Source of the DNA: Flavobacteriaceae bacterium MAR_2010_72
GTDB taxonomy: Bacteria > Bacteroidota > Bacteroidia > Flavobacteriales > Flavobacteriaceae
NCBI GenBank assembly: GCA_003550275.1
Contig: QXCW01000002.1
Span: 1,612,001-1,676,000 of the forward strand
Length of the DNA: 64,000 bases
Direction of reading: 5' to 3'
Numbering within the stretch: the first letter of the stretch is position 1; the number at the start of each line of letters is the position of its first letter. Shown here in pieces: positions 36,801-44,336 of the stretch. A program made the position numbers and the translations under genes. The notes under the pieces were generated by a model, which saw only the letters and a program-made list of their open reading frames with translations, did no database searches and was not told the origin of the DNA.

Positions 36801-37665
36801 AGAAAAAGTAACTTACATCAGAGAAGATGATAAGTTTGTAAACTGTGAAACTGCCTTTGGAGTATTTACTTCAAACGGAGTAGATGTAGATGCTGATAGC
36901 AGATGTTTCAGAGAAGATGGTTTCTCTCGTTGGGGATGGACTAATAGTATTTCACCAAATGCTCCTGGTAGCCCGTATACGCTGCAACTTTATGCTGGAG
37001 CTGGAAAATGCGAGTTGTCAAAAGGAACTAATGTTGGAACTGCAACTGTAGACTATTCTGGAGGATACATAACTGTTAATTATAACATTACAACTCCAGG
37101 TTATGCTATGAATGAAGCACATGTGTATATAGGATGTGAACCATATCCTACTCACAATGGAGTGAATACGGTTGCTCCTGGGCAATTTAACTTTAATCCA
37201 GGTGGATTAGATTATGTGTATAACTATCAAGTAGGTCCTATAGAGGCTTCAGGAGATATATATATTATTGTTCATGCAGTAGTTTGTGAAGAAGTTTGTA
37301 GATGTTCTATTTCAGAAGACAACAACGGATCAGCGTTTAATAACACTGGTGAGTCTGTTGAATGTAAAGTAGCGCCTTCAGATTTCGGAAGCAGAACAGT
37401 TGATTTCACAGCATATCCTGTACCGTTTGAAAATGAAGTTAATGTGAAGTATCTGTTTGAATACGATACAGATGTAAAAATCGAAGTATTCGACGTGAAA
37501 GGTACTTTAGTGAAACAATCTATAGATGCAAACTATGTAAGAGGATCTGTAGGTAGAGCAACCATTGATCTATCAAAACAAGACAATCAAATGTATTTTG
37601 TAAGATTGACTACTAATGAAGGAACAGTCGTTAAGAAAATTGTGTCTTCAAGTAGACTTGACTAA
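27841..37665 (+). CDS. Giant T9SS-secreted repeat adhesin (30 Cys-containing modules)
   Basis: 3274 residues. An extended signal peptide ends near SANTLNAQ (about 48). An N-terminal domain (about 49-320, from CIDGNSTEWG) is shared with the protein at 38085. Two Ig/PKD-like domains and a HYR-like domain lead into 30 tandem 78-residue modules (581-2920), a divergent HYR-like module (about 2921-2998), and a second shared domain (about 3000-3160) with GFSRWGWTN. A T9SS type A sorting domain closes it (AYPVPFENEVNVKYLF, DVKGTLVKQ). Each module has four Cys and ends YTDCAGNSDDWVYTYTVD. It should be exported by Sec, crossed through T9SS and displayed on the surface as a long disulfide-stiffened rod. 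Adhesion is inference from architecture. Confidence 0.85.
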   Translation: MLMYKFTQINKNWYDFCCPTVFKNLTKSITGLGLLMLFLFSANTLNAQVVPCIDGNSTEWGTAQLQAEPTFEHQTDVFTGNQDDIYTSSKDFKLFGNGGQPDYNGWTLSPMQAKSDIMNAAAVVLTGISSPPGCSGTFGAYDPTHTYLFFAGDRESNNGSGYIGFWFLLNGSSPTTNANGDKIFDPPHAVGDLLILANFESGGRDAIVTVLKWVGPGNGTHGNNLSLVLQGTNAQVGQNNATQTPVPNGFVVPAGQTVYDYNEFYEGVIDLTEVFDLQDPANSQLICSATWMLETRSSKEITADLKDYVAGSFQLAPTVKVTDDVACVGDSVSLTASLHDGNDNTISNTGYTFTWSGPGSFTGQGTATITFDPVASTDAGDYSVTVTSTTKCNPDPNSGTGTLTVYDLPVVMADDASVECTNLTVQLTASPTGGTWSDVDGNVSANGLFDATGLDNGIYNVTYTYTDGNGCTNSAGAEVTVNPAPALEINCPTAVSVSCTDDINTVFSNWLAGFTTSGGGGTVTENYVVTVDGNPIAFENLTAPTNYCDGSVISITYSVSDECDQSKECSSTFTLNVITTGPDAGADDGSTVECEADATEPTPPSVNDHCGNAITPSAAVRGGTYDGCEGTITYTFTYTDCAGNSDDWVYTYTVDLTTGPDAGADDGSTVECEADATEPTPPSVNDHCGNAITPSAAVRGGTYDGCEGTITYTFTYTDCAGNSDDWVYTYTVDLTTGPDAGADDGSTVECEADATEPTPPSVNDHCGNAITPSAAVRGGTYDGCEGTITYTFTYTDCAGNSDDWVYTYTVDLTTGPDAGADDGSTVECEADATEPTPPSVNDHCGNAITPSAAVRGGTYDGCEGTITYTFTYTDCAGNSDDWVYTYTVDLTTGPDAGADDGSTVECEADATEPTPPSVNDHCGNAITPSAAVRGGTYDGCEGTITYTFTYTDCAGNSDDWVYTYTVDLTTGPDAGADDGSTVECEADATEPTPPSVNDHCGNAITPSAAVRGGTYDGCEGTITYTFTYTDCAGNSDDWVYTYTVDLTTGPDAGADDGSTVECEADATEPTPPSVNDHCGNAITPSAAVRGGTYDGCEGTITYTFTYTDCAGNSDDWVYTYTVDLTTGPDAGADDGSTVECEADATEPTPPSVNDHCGNAITPSAAVRGGTYDGCEGTITYTFTYTDCAGNSDDWVYTYTVDLTTGPDAGADDGSTVECEADATEPTPPSVNDHCGNAITPSAAVRGGTYDGCEGTITYTFTYTDCAGNSDDWVYTYTVDLTTGPDAGADDGSTVECEADATEPTPPSVNDHCGNAITPSAAVRGGTYDGCEGTITYTFTYTDCAGNSDDWVYTYTVDLTTGPDAGADDGSTVECEADATEPTPPSVNDHCGNAITPSAAIRGGTYDGCEGTITYTFTYTDCAGNSDDWVYTYTVDLTTGPDAGADDGSTVECEADATEPTPPSVNDHCGNAITPSAAVRGGTYDGCEGTITYTFTYTDCAGNSDDWVYTYTVDLTTGPDAGADDGSTVECEADATEPTPPSVNDHCGNAITPSAAVRGGTYDGCEGTITYTFTYTDCAGNSDDWVYTYTVDLTTGPDAGADDGSTVECEADATEPTPPSVNDHCGNAITPSAAVRGGTYDGCEGTITYTFTYTDCAGNSDDWVYTYTVDLTTGPDAGADDGSTVECEADATEPTPPSVNDHCGNAITPSAAVRGGTYDGCEGTITYTFTYTDCAGNSDDWVYTYTVDLTTGPDAGADDGSTVECEADATEPTPPSVNDHCGNAITPSAAVRGGTYDGCEGTITYTFTYTDCAGNSDDWVYTYTVDLTTGPDAGADDGSTVECEADATEPTPPSVNDHCGNAITPSAAVRGGTYDGCEGTITYTFTYTDCAGNSDDWVYTYTVDLTTGPDAGADDGSTVECEADATEPTPPSVNDHCGNAITPSAAVRGGTYDGCEGTITYTFTYTDCAGNSDDWVYTYTVDLTTGPDAGADDGSTVECEADATEPTPPSVNDHCGNAITPSAAVRGGTYDGCEGTITYTFTYTDCAGNSDDWVYTYTVDLTTGPDAGADDGSTVECEADATEPTPPSVNDHCGNAITPSAAVRGGTYDGCEGTITYTFTYTDCAGNSDDWVYTYTVDLTTGPDAGADDGSTVECEADATEPTPPSVNDHCGNAITPSAAVRGGTYDGCEGTITYTFTYTDCAGNSDDWVYTYTVDLTTGPDAGADDGSTVECEADATEPTPPSVNDHCGNAITPSAAVRGGTYDGCEGTITYTFTYTDCAGNSDDWVYTYTVDLTTGPDAGADDGSTVECEADATEPTPPSVNDHCGNAITPSAAVRGGTYDGCEGTITYTFTYTDCAGNSDDWVYTYTVDLTTGPDAGADDGSTVECEADATEPTPPSVNDHCGNAITPSAAVRGGTYDGCEGTITYTFTYTDCAGNSDDWVYTYTVDLTTGPDAGADDGSTVECEADATEPTPPSVNDHCGNAITPSAAVRGGTYDGCEGTITYTFTYTDCAGNSDDWVYTYTVDLTTGPDAGADDGSTVECEADATEPTPPSVNDHCGNAITPSAAVRGGTYDGCEGTITYTFTYTDCAGNSDDWVYTYTVDLTTGPDAGADDGSTVECEADATEPTPPSVNDHCGNAITPSAAVRGGTYDGCEGTITYTFTYTDCAGNSDDWVYTYTVDLTTGPDAGADDGSTVECEADATEPTPPSVNDHCGNAITPSAAVRGGTYDGCEGTITYTFTYTDCAGNSDDWVYTYTVDLTTGPDAGADDGSTVECEADATEPTPPSVNDHCGNAITPSAAVRGGTYDGCEGTITYTFTYTDCAGNSDDWVYTYTVDLTTGPDAGADDGSTVECEADATEPTPPSVNDHCGNAITPSAAVRGGTYDGCEGTITYTFTYTDCAGNSDDWVYTYTVDDTTDPIIHNVPVDGEVCNGPVPEYLDATWTDNCGEGGDLRAYPVLVGEDECIKTYEYTFTATDCAGNSTTEKVTYIREDDKFVNCETAFGVFTSNGVDVDADSRCFREDGFSRWGWTNSISPNAPGSPYTLQLYAGAGKCELSKGTNVGTATVDYSGGYITVNYNITTPGYAMNEAHVYIGCEPYPTHNGVNTVAPGQFNFNPGGLDYVYNYQVGPIEASGDIYIIVHAVVCEEVCRCSISEDNNGSAFNNTGESVECKVAPSDFGSRTVDFTAYPVPFENEVNVKYLFEYDTDVKIEVFDVKGTLVKQSIDANYVRGSVGRATIDLSKQDNQMYFVRLTTNEGTVVKKIVSSSRLD
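29581..36600 (+). repeat. 30 x 234-bp near-perfect tandem repeat
   Basis: 7020 bp is exactly 30 units of 234 bp, all in frame. By eye, the units differ only at unit positions 18 (GCA/GCG) and 24 (GAC/GAT), both silent, plus one GTA-to-ATA change in unit 11 (32038-32040) and the last 9 bases of unit 30. The GCG form is in units 7, 9, 23, 25 and 26; the GAT form in units 4, 8, 13, 15, 17, 20 and 24. Such identity implies very recent amplification or ongoing homogenisation. Confidence 0.95.
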
Positions 37666-37690
37666 AATATAAAAGTCAAGATGAGATAAA

Positions 37691-37720
37691 AAAAGAGCAG
37701 CTTAAAAGCTGCTCTTTTTG
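37691..37720 (+). terminator. Intrinsic terminator of the giant adhesin gene
   Basis: AAAAGAGCAGCTT pairs with AAGCTGCTCTTTT (37691-37703 with 37706-37718; effective loop about 6 nt) and T residues follow, 26 bp after the stop codon. A related hairpin (GAGC-GCTC core) follows the paralogous gene at 42991. Confidence 0.85.
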
Positions 37721-38084
37721 CTTTACTATAATCCTTAATATGAATTAATTATATAATTTTAAGTATTTAATTTATCTATAATCTTTTATTTGTAGGGAAT
37801 TCTTAATGAGTTATGTATTTCAACTGATATAAAAATAAGTTGAACTAAATTTTTAGAATTGTAGTGTTTATTCAAATTTAATTTACTAATTTAGTGGAGG
37901 TTATGAAGATATAACTTTACTTATCCGAGTTTTAATTAATAGCAAATTAAAGCCACCTATTCTACAAGTTTTTAATTCTTATATGTTAAATTGATTTATG
38001 ATTTAGTCATTGTCAATTAATCTATTAATGTCCTTTCTCATTTTGTTATGTTAACACATTTTTTATTAATTAAAAAAGAATCTT
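37721..38084. other. Intergenic region between the two adhesin paralogs
   Basis: 364 bp without gene. From about 37934 it is homologous to the region before 27841, so the upstream control region was duplicated together with the gene. No insertion sequence or attachment site is visible. Confidence 0.6.
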
Positions 38085-41000
38085 ATGTTAATGTACAAAA
38101 TTACTCAAGTTAAATTAGTTGATACCCTGTTGGGTTGTTGGCTTAATTTTTTTAAAAATTCTAAAAGTATAACTGGCTTTGCCCTGCTTATGCTTTTATT
38201 GTGGGGTGTTAACATCTCAAATGCTCAAGTCGTACCATGTATTGATGGTAATTCTACTGAATGGGGATCTCCTCAATTACAAGCCGAACCTACTTTTGAA
38301 CATAAAACAGATGTTTTCGAAGGTAATATGGATGACATTTTTACTAGCTCAAAAGATTTTAAGTTATTTGGGGGTAATGGTCAAGCATATAATAATTGGA
38401 CATTGAGTCCAATGCAAGCCAAAAGTGATATCATGAATGCCGCTGCCGTTATTTTAACGGGTATATCTGGTACTCCTCAAGGTTGTAATAGTGCTTTTGG
38501 TGCTTATGATCCTACCCATACTTATCTATTTTTTGCTGGAGACAGGGAAAGTAACAATGGAACAGGTTATATCGGGTTTTGGTTCTTAAAAAACGGAACC
38601 AGTCCTACTACAGATAGTAACGGAAATAAAATTTTTAGTCCTTCACGTGCTATAGGAGATTTGTTGATTTTGGCCAATTTTGAAAGTGGTGGAATTAACG
38701 CAGTAGTTACTGTACTTAAATGGGTAGGTCCCGGAAATGGAAACCAAGGCAACAATAATTCTATGGTATTGGTTAATACCAATGCGCAAGTGGGTAAAAA
38801 TAATTCAACCACAACTCCTGTGCCTTCAGGATTTGTTGTAAAACCTGGCCAAACTGTTTACGATTATAATGAATTTTATGAAGGAGTTATCGATTTAACC
38901 GAAGTATTTGATTTACAAAACAATCCACAATTACTTTGTCAAACAACTTGGCTGTTAGAAACAAGGGCTTCTGCGGAAATAACTGCGGATTTAAAAGATT
39001 ATGTTGCAGGTAGTTTTAAATTAGAACCAAAGGTTGAAGTCACTGACGATGCAGTTTGTGTTGGAGATGCTGCAAGTTTAACAGCAACACTGAAAGATGG
39101 TGCAGGAAACACTATATCAAATACGGGTTATACATTTACTTGGTCTGGGCCTGGTTCCTTTACAGGACAAGGAACCCCAACCATTTCATTTGCTTCAGCT
39201 ACATTGGCGGATGCAGGTGACTATACAGTTTCTGTAACCAGTACAACACGATGTGTACCTGATGGAGATGGCGAAGGTTCTTTATCTGTAGAATCCGGAG
39301 GTTCTGTTTCCTGTCCTGGAGATTCTAATCAAGCAGCATGTCAAACACAAGGAGCAATAAATACGGCCTTTTCAACTTTCAGAAGTAATTTTACCTTCAC
39401 ACCTGGTGATGATGATACTTATGTTGTAAAATATTATGTGGATGATGTTGAAGTAACAAAAGCTGTATTTGATGCTACAAGTGCGCCTTCTTCTTGTGGA
39501 GGAAGTAAAAAATTAGGTATTAGTATTAATGATGAGTGTCTTGATGTTCCAGATACCTGTAGTGCAACGTTTACAGTAACACCTGATAATACCGATCCAG
39601 AGATCGCCGATGTTCCAGATTACAAGTTGACAGGCTGTAACACGCCATGGCCAACAAACCTGGCCACGACATGGACAGATAACTGTTCTGCAGGAGGCAA
39701 CATCAATTCCGATGCCGGTGTCCCTGACGGACAGAGTGCGGACGGTTGCGTTCAGTACAGATTGTACACCTTCACCGTTACCGATGACTGTGGCAACAGC
39801 GATACTGAAACCACAAGAGTGGCTAGAGACTACGACGAGACTGATCCAGAGATCGCCGATGTTCCAGATTACAAGTTGACAGGCTGTAACACGCCATGGC
39901 CAACAAACCTGGCCACGACATGGACAGATAACTGTTCTGCAGGAGGCAACATCAATTCCGATGCCGGTGTCCCTGACGGACAGAGTGCGGACGGTTGCGT
40001 TCAGTACAGATTGTACACCTTCACCGTTACCGATGACTGTGGCAACAGCGATACTGAAACCACAAGAGTGGCTAGAGACTACGACGAGACTGATCCAGAG
40101 ATCGCCGATGTTCCAGATTACAAATTGACAGGCTGTAACACGCCATGGCCAACAAACCTGGCCACGACATGGACAGATAACTGTTCTGCAGGAGGCAACA
40201 TCAATTCCGATGCCGGTGTCCCTGACGGACAGAGTGCGGACGGTTGCGTTCAGTACAGATTGTACACCTTCACCGTTACCGATGACTGTGGCAACAGCGA
40301 TACTGAAACCACAAGAGTGGCTAGAGACTACGACGAGACTGATCCAGAGATTGTAGATGTACCAGATTATAAATTGAATGGCTGTAACACGCCATGGCCA
40401 GTTAACTTAACAACAGATTGGACAGACAATTGTGCAGCAGGTGGAGTAGGCATCCAATCCGATGGAGGTGTAGACCAACCTGACAGTGCAGACGGATGTA
40501 CCCAGTACAGATTGTATACGTTTACGATTACTGATGATTGTGGCAACAGTGATACAGAGACCACTTTGGTATCTAGAGATTACGACATGACCGATCCAGA
40601 GATTGTAGATGTACCAGATTATAAATTGAATGGCTGTAACACACCATGGCCAGTTAACTTAACAACAGATTGGACAGACAATTGTGCGGCTGGTGGAGTA
40701 GGCATCCAATCCGATGGAGGTGTAGACCAACCTGACAGTGCAGACGGATGTACCCAGTACAGATTGTACACGTTTACGATTACTGATGATTGTGGCAACA
40801 GTGATACAGAGACCACCTTGGTATCTAGAGATTACGACATGACCGATCCAGAGATTGTAGATGTACCAGATTATAAATTGAATGGCTGTAACACGCCATG
40901 GCCAGTTAACTTAACAACAGATTGGACAGACAATTGTGCAGCAGGTGGAGTAGGCATCCAATCCGATGGAGGTGTAGACCAACCTGACAGTGCAGACGGA

Positions 41001-42968
41001 TGTACCCAGTACAGATTGTACACGTTTACGATTACTGATGATTGTGGCAACAGTGATACAGAGACCACTTTGGTATCTAGAGATTACGACATGACCGATC
41101 CAGAGATTGTAGATGTGCCAGATTATAAATTGAATGGCTGTAACACGCCATGGCCAGTTAACTTGACAACAGATTGGACAGACAATTGTGCAGCAGGTGG
41201 AGTAGGCATCCAATCCGATGGAGGTGTAGACCAACCTGACAGTGCAGACGGATGTACCCAGTACAGATTGTACACGTTTACGATTACTGATGATTGTGGC
41301 AACAGTGATACAGAGACCACTTTGGTATCTAGAGATTACGACATGACCGATCCAGAGATTGTAGATGTACCAGATTATAAATTGAATGGCTGTAACACGC
41401 CATGGCCAGTTAACTTGACAACAGATTGGACAGACAATTGTGCGGCAGGTGGAGTAGGCATCCAATCCGATGGAGGTGTAGACCAACCTGACAGTGCAGA
41501 CGGATGTACCCAGTACAGATTGTACACGTTTACGATTACTGATGATTGTGGCAACAGTGATACAGAGACCACTTTGGTATCTAGAGATTACGACATGACC
41601 GATCCAGAGATTGTAGATGTACCAGATTATCACCTAGATGGATGTGAGCCAGCTTGGCCTTCAAATTTAACAACAAGTTGGTCAGATAACTGTGCTGCAG
41701 GAGGTAACATCAATTCAGATGCTGGTGTTCCAGACGGTACCAGTACTGATGGCTGTACCGAGTACAGATTATACACCTTTACTATTACCGATAGCTGTGG
41801 TAATACAGATACTGAAACCACACGGGTAGGTCGTAATATTACACCTCCATCATGTATTGCTTCTGTAGTAAACGATATGCAATGTTTTGGTGTTCCAATC
41901 AACCTTCATGTTGAAGGTACAGGATGTAGACCTGCATTATCATATTTGTGGGTAGGAAATGGATTTGATGCGTCTACCGTTTTGGATGACGTTACGTCAC
42001 AAGACCCAATTATGAATGCAGATATTGGAAGCTACACATTTACTGTAACAGTAACTGATCAAGGTGGATGTTCTAGTACATGCGAAGTAACTGCTACTGT
42101 TTATAACTGTATCCCAGATTGTGGTACTGCGTTTGGCGTATTTATTGATGACGCAGGTACTGTAGATTCTGATGCGAGTAGATGTTTCCGTCAAGATGGC
42201 TTTAGCCGATGGGGATGGACTAACTTTATCTCTGGATTTGGAAATTATACTTTAGAATTATACCAAGGTGCTGGAAAATGTGATCTAGGAAAGGGAACAT
42301 TTGTTGGAATAGTTACAGTTTCGTACACACAAATTGGTGCAACCGATCAAGGTTATGTTAATGTAGAGTATGATATGGAGCCTGGCTATGGTATTGATGA
42401 AGCCCATTTATATATTGGATGTGAACTCTATCCTGAACATAATGAAAGAGAAACCGTAGCACCGGGTCAATATACCTTTGTTGCTGGTGGATTAGGCCAT
42501 ATCGACAAATGGAGTACTGAGACCGATGCAATTACGGCGACAGGAGGATTCTATATTATTGCACATGCAGTGGCCTGTGGAGAGGATATTCCTGAAGGAA
42601 GTTATATTCCAGGATCTCCACATGAAGAAGGAAACTTCAACGGTGGCGTAGACCCACAATGTAAAGTTGAAGTGTCAGACTTTGGTAGAGTAGCAGACTT
42701 TACTGCCTATCCAAATCCGTTTGAAAATGAGGTTAATGTGAAATACTTGTTTGAGTATGAAACAGATGTGAAAATAGAGGTCTTTGACATAAAAGGAACT
42801 CTAATAAGATCGGCTCTTGATAACAACTATGTTCAAGGATCTGTTGGTAGAACCACTATAGATCTTTCAAAAGCAGACAACCAAATGTATTTTGTAAGGT
42901 TGACTACAAATGAAGGTACTGTTGTTAAGAAAATTGTTTCGTCTTCAAGTCTAGATAGACAACGGTAA
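38085..42968 (+). CDS. T9SS-secreted repeat adhesin, paralog of the giant protein
   Basis: 1627 residues. Signal peptide (MLMYKITQ to SNAQ, about 47), the same N-terminal domain as its neighbour (CIDGNSTEWG to DYVAGSFKLEP), an Ig-like domain, and a HYR-like domain. A nine-module core follows: three 83-residue modules (504-752), five 84-residue modules (753-1172) and one divergent module (1173 to about 1254). A PKD-like domain, the shared GFSRWGWTN domain and a T9SS type A sorting domain (AYPNPFENEVNVKYLF) complete it. Modules start DPEI-DVPDYKL and end DDCGNSDTETT, a HYR-like type distinct from the 78-residue modules next door. The ends are paralogous while the cores differ, as if repeats were exchanged as cassettes. 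Confidence 0.85.
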   Translation: MLMYKITQVKLVDTLLGCWLNFFKNSKSITGFALLMLLLWGVNISNAQVVPCIDGNSTEWGSPQLQAEPTFEHKTDVFEGNMDDIFTSSKDFKLFGGNGQAYNNWTLSPMQAKSDIMNAAAVILTGISGTPQGCNSAFGAYDPTHTYLFFAGDRESNNGTGYIGFWFLKNGTSPTTDSNGNKIFSPSRAIGDLLILANFESGGINAVVTVLKWVGPGNGNQGNNNSMVLVNTNAQVGKNNSTTTPVPSGFVVKPGQTVYDYNEFYEGVIDLTEVFDLQNNPQLLCQTTWLLETRASAEITADLKDYVAGSFKLEPKVEVTDDAVCVGDAASLTATLKDGAGNTISNTGYTFTWSGPGSFTGQGTPTISFASATLADAGDYTVSVTSTTRCVPDGDGEGSLSVESGGSVSCPGDSNQAACQTQGAINTAFSTFRSNFTFTPGDDDTYVVKYYVDDVEVTKAVFDATSAPSSCGGSKKLGISINDECLDVPDTCSATFTVTPDNTDPEIADVPDYKLTGCNTPWPTNLATTWTDNCSAGGNINSDAGVPDGQSADGCVQYRLYTFTVTDDCGNSDTETTRVARDYDETDPEIADVPDYKLTGCNTPWPTNLATTWTDNCSAGGNINSDAGVPDGQSADGCVQYRLYTFTVTDDCGNSDTETTRVARDYDETDPEIADVPDYKLTGCNTPWPTNLATTWTDNCSAGGNINSDAGVPDGQSADGCVQYRLYTFTVTDDCGNSDTETTRVARDYDETDPEIVDVPDYKLNGCNTPWPVNLTTDWTDNCAAGGVGIQSDGGVDQPDSADGCTQYRLYTFTITDDCGNSDTETTLVSRDYDMTDPEIVDVPDYKLNGCNTPWPVNLTTDWTDNCAAGGVGIQSDGGVDQPDSADGCTQYRLYTFTITDDCGNSDTETTLVSRDYDMTDPEIVDVPDYKLNGCNTPWPVNLTTDWTDNCAAGGVGIQSDGGVDQPDSADGCTQYRLYTFTITDDCGNSDTETTLVSRDYDMTDPEIVDVPDYKLNGCNTPWPVNLTTDWTDNCAAGGVGIQSDGGVDQPDSADGCTQYRLYTFTITDDCGNSDTETTLVSRDYDMTDPEIVDVPDYKLNGCNTPWPVNLTTDWTDNCAAGGVGIQSDGGVDQPDSADGCTQYRLYTFTITDDCGNSDTETTLVSRDYDMTDPEIVDVPDYHLDGCEPAWPSNLTTSWSDNCAAGGNINSDAGVPDGTSTDGCTEYRLYTFTITDSCGNTDTETTRVGRNITPPSCIASVVNDMQCFGVPINLHVEGTGCRPALSYLWVGNGFDASTVLDDVTSQDPIMNADIGSYTFTVTVTDQGGCSSTCEVTATVYNCIPDCGTAFGVFIDDAGTVDSDASRCFRQDGFSRWGWTNFISGFGNYTLELYQGAGKCDLGKGTFVGIVTVSYTQIGATDQGYVNVEYDMEPGYGIDEAHLYIGCELYPEHNERETVAPGQYTFVAGGLGHIDKWSTETDAITATGGFYIIAHAVACGEDIPEGSYIPGSPHEEGNFNGGVDPQCKVEVSDFGRVADFTAYPNPFENEVNVKYLFEYETDVKIEVFDIKGTLIRSALDNNYVQGSVGRTTIDLSKADNQMYFVRLTTNEGTVVKKIVSSSSLDRQR
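39594..40340 (+). repeat. 3 x 249-bp repeats (type A)
   Basis: Starts at 39594, 39843 and 40092. Copies are nearly identical; the third has AAA where the others have AAG (Lys of DYKL). Type A uses GCC, GAC, ATC and AAC codons much more than the surrounding gene, so it is visibly richer in G and C than type B, which encodes similar residues with AT-ending codons. Confidence 0.9.
40341..41846 (+). repeat. 5 x 252-bp repeats (type B) plus one divergent copy
   Basis: Type B starts at 40341, 40593, 40845, 41097 and 41349; all five encode the same 84 residues with scattered silent changes (for example GCAGCA/GCGGCT/GCGGCA and TTAAC/TTGAC). A degenerate last copy (41601-41846) opens DPEIVDVPDYHLDGC and combines type A-like (GGNINSDAGVPDG) and type B-like features. 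Confidence 0.88.
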
Positions 42969-42990
42969 ATTTTAGAATAATTAATTAAAA

Positions 42991-43020
42991 AAAAGAGCGG
43001 CCCTAAAGCTGCTCTTTTTC
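42991..43020 (+). terminator. Intrinsic terminator of the second adhesin gene
   Basis: AAAAGAGCGGC pairs with GCTGCTCTTTT (one G-U pair; 42991-43001 with 43008-43018), followed by T residues. The core matches the hairpin after the giant gene. Confidence 0.8.
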
Positions 43021-43046
43021 ATTTGTCAAATTCATTTTATGAAATG

Positions 43047-43880
43047 CTATTGTTTTAAAAACTTAATAGATTTGGTGCTATTATTTATTTCTATTTGAGC
43101 AATATAAATACCGTCTACCATTTGAGACATATCTATGTCTTCGTTAGTTGTGGAGGATCTTTTATTAATAACGCTTTGACCCAATATATTGTAAATTTTA
43201 ACAGAATCGATCGGTAAATTTGAAGATCTTAATGTTAAGGTCTCATTACTTGAATTATAGAAGTATTTAAAATTATCTTTATTAAAATCTTCAACACCAA
43301 GAGTAGAAGTGCTTACGGTTACATCATCAATGTTTATATTATATTGATTAGTCGAGTTGTGGTGTCTAAAGGCGATATATACAATATTACCAGCTAACGA
43401 AGATATATCCATCGTTCTTGTGACGAAAGTTCCGGCACCGCCAACTTCGTCAACATACTCACTTCGTTTTACTGGACTAGATTGAAAACTGGAGATTGAA
43501 TTGTTAGTTGCAGCATAAATTGAATAATATTCATGTGAAAAACCAGCCAATTCACCTCTTACTTTCCATGATAGCTCAATAGTATTACCAGTAGTAAAGG
43601 TAGTTAGATCAATTGCGTGAGACATAATCCAGTTGTCAGGGTTTAAAGCTCCTGTTGATGTGTAAAAGGAATTGGACGAAATCACTTTATGACCTCCATA
43701 ATATGAAGAATATTCCCACCAATACCAATTGTTTGAGTCACCATCTCCATCATTGACAATCCAACAAACTCCAATATTATTGGTGTCAAAAGTTTCTGTA
43801 ACTGGCAAGTTACTATTACATTGTGCATTTGAATTATAAGACCAGCCTATAATGCAAATTAAGAGTAATATTTTTTTCAT
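43047..43880 (-). CDS. T9SS-secreted cleaved-adhesin/choice-of-anchor J protein
   Basis: 277 residues from ATG 43880, where MKKILLLICIIGWSYNSNAQ forms the signal peptide (the ATG at 43934 lies inside the promoter described below). A single MAM-like choice-of-anchor J domain follows, with VTETFDTNNIGVCW at its start, the conserved WYWWEYSSYYGGHKVISS and YNINIDDVTVS at its end. A T9SS type A sorting domain of about 80 residues (VKIYNILGQSV, QMVDGIYIAQIE) closes it. It is a shorter paralog of the protein at 44337. In this fold, relatives bind glycans or proteins on the surface; the ligand is unknown. Confidence 0.82.
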   Translation of the reverse strand: MKKILLLICIIGWSYNSNAQCNSNLPVTETFDTNNIGVCWIVNDGDGDSNNWYWWEYSSYYGGHKVISSNSFYTSTGALNPDNWIMSHAIDLTTFTTGNTIELSWKVRGELAGFSHEYYSIYAATNNSISSFQSSPVKRSEYVDEVGGAGTFVTRTMDISSLAGNIVYIAFRHHNSTNQYNINIDDVTVSTSTLGVEDFNKDNFKYFYNSSNETLTLRSSNLPIDSVKIYNILGQSVINKRSSTTNEDIDMSQMVDGIYIAQIEINNSTKSIKFLKQ

Positions 43881-43903
43881 AACTAAATAGGTTAAATTCG
43901 GTG

Positions 43904-43934
43904 TAAACATAGTACATATAAATCTTAAAAACAA
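43904..43934 (-). promoter_or_regulatory. Bacteroidota-type promoter of the 277-residue cargo gene
   Basis: On the minus strand, TTG (43934-43932), 20 nt, then TATGTTTA (43911-43904) fits TTG-N19-21-TAnnTTTG except for the last base. It ends 23 bp before the ATG at 43880, supporting that start. Confidence 0.6.
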
Positions 43935-43953
43935 CGATTAAACTGATTTTTAG

Positions 43954-43973
43954 GTATTTAATCGATGAAATAC
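43954..43973. promoter_or_regulatory. 20-bp palindrome, candidate operator (copy 1)
   Basis: GTATTTAATCGATGAAATAC is an inverted repeat with a single imperfect pair around ATCGAT. It ends 19 nt upstream of the -33 TTG of the gene at 43047-43880. An identical sequence with the same spacing precedes the paralog at 44337. The position suits an activator. The 300 bp between it and the next gene (43974-44271) are AT-rich with no ORF that I can support. Confidence 0.6.
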
Positions 43974-44271
43974 AAGGTTTTTGTAAGAATTGTAAGAATT
44001 AACTTTATTTTATTTGTAATAGATTTAGAATTAATCAAGGATTTAAAAAAACACGCGAAAATAAACGAGTTGTTTATAAATTATTAGTACTTAACTGAAA
44101 ACTTATTAACAATTATGTAGTTGAATATCAATAATATAATGCAGATTTAATAAGTGTAAGTAAAGGACTATTCTTTGTATAAAACGTCTTATAAATTCGG
44201 CTTCAATTAAAACCAATTTATTTAGGCTTCGAAATTTTGAAAATCATTTAAACTTCATCTAAATAATGTAA

Positions 44272-44310
44272 AATAAAAACTGGTCAAATGAAGTTACATA
44301 TGACCAGCCT
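44272..44310 (-). terminator. Intrinsic terminator of the 678-residue cargo gene
   Basis: CTGGTCA pairs with TGACCAG (44280-44286 with 44301-44307), extended by ATG/CAT after a mismatch. On the minus strand it is followed by tttttatttt. It lies 27 bp after the stop codon. Confidence 0.7.
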
Positions 44311-44336
44311 TTATTAATAATAAGACTAAAAAGGGG

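Noticed and set aside
40367-41633. Leftward open frames of 65-240 codons inside the second adhesin gene, repeated with the 252-bp period
   Set aside because: They are mirror images of the repeats in another frame, have no start region or family match, and the forward frame encodes a complete T9SS cargo protein.
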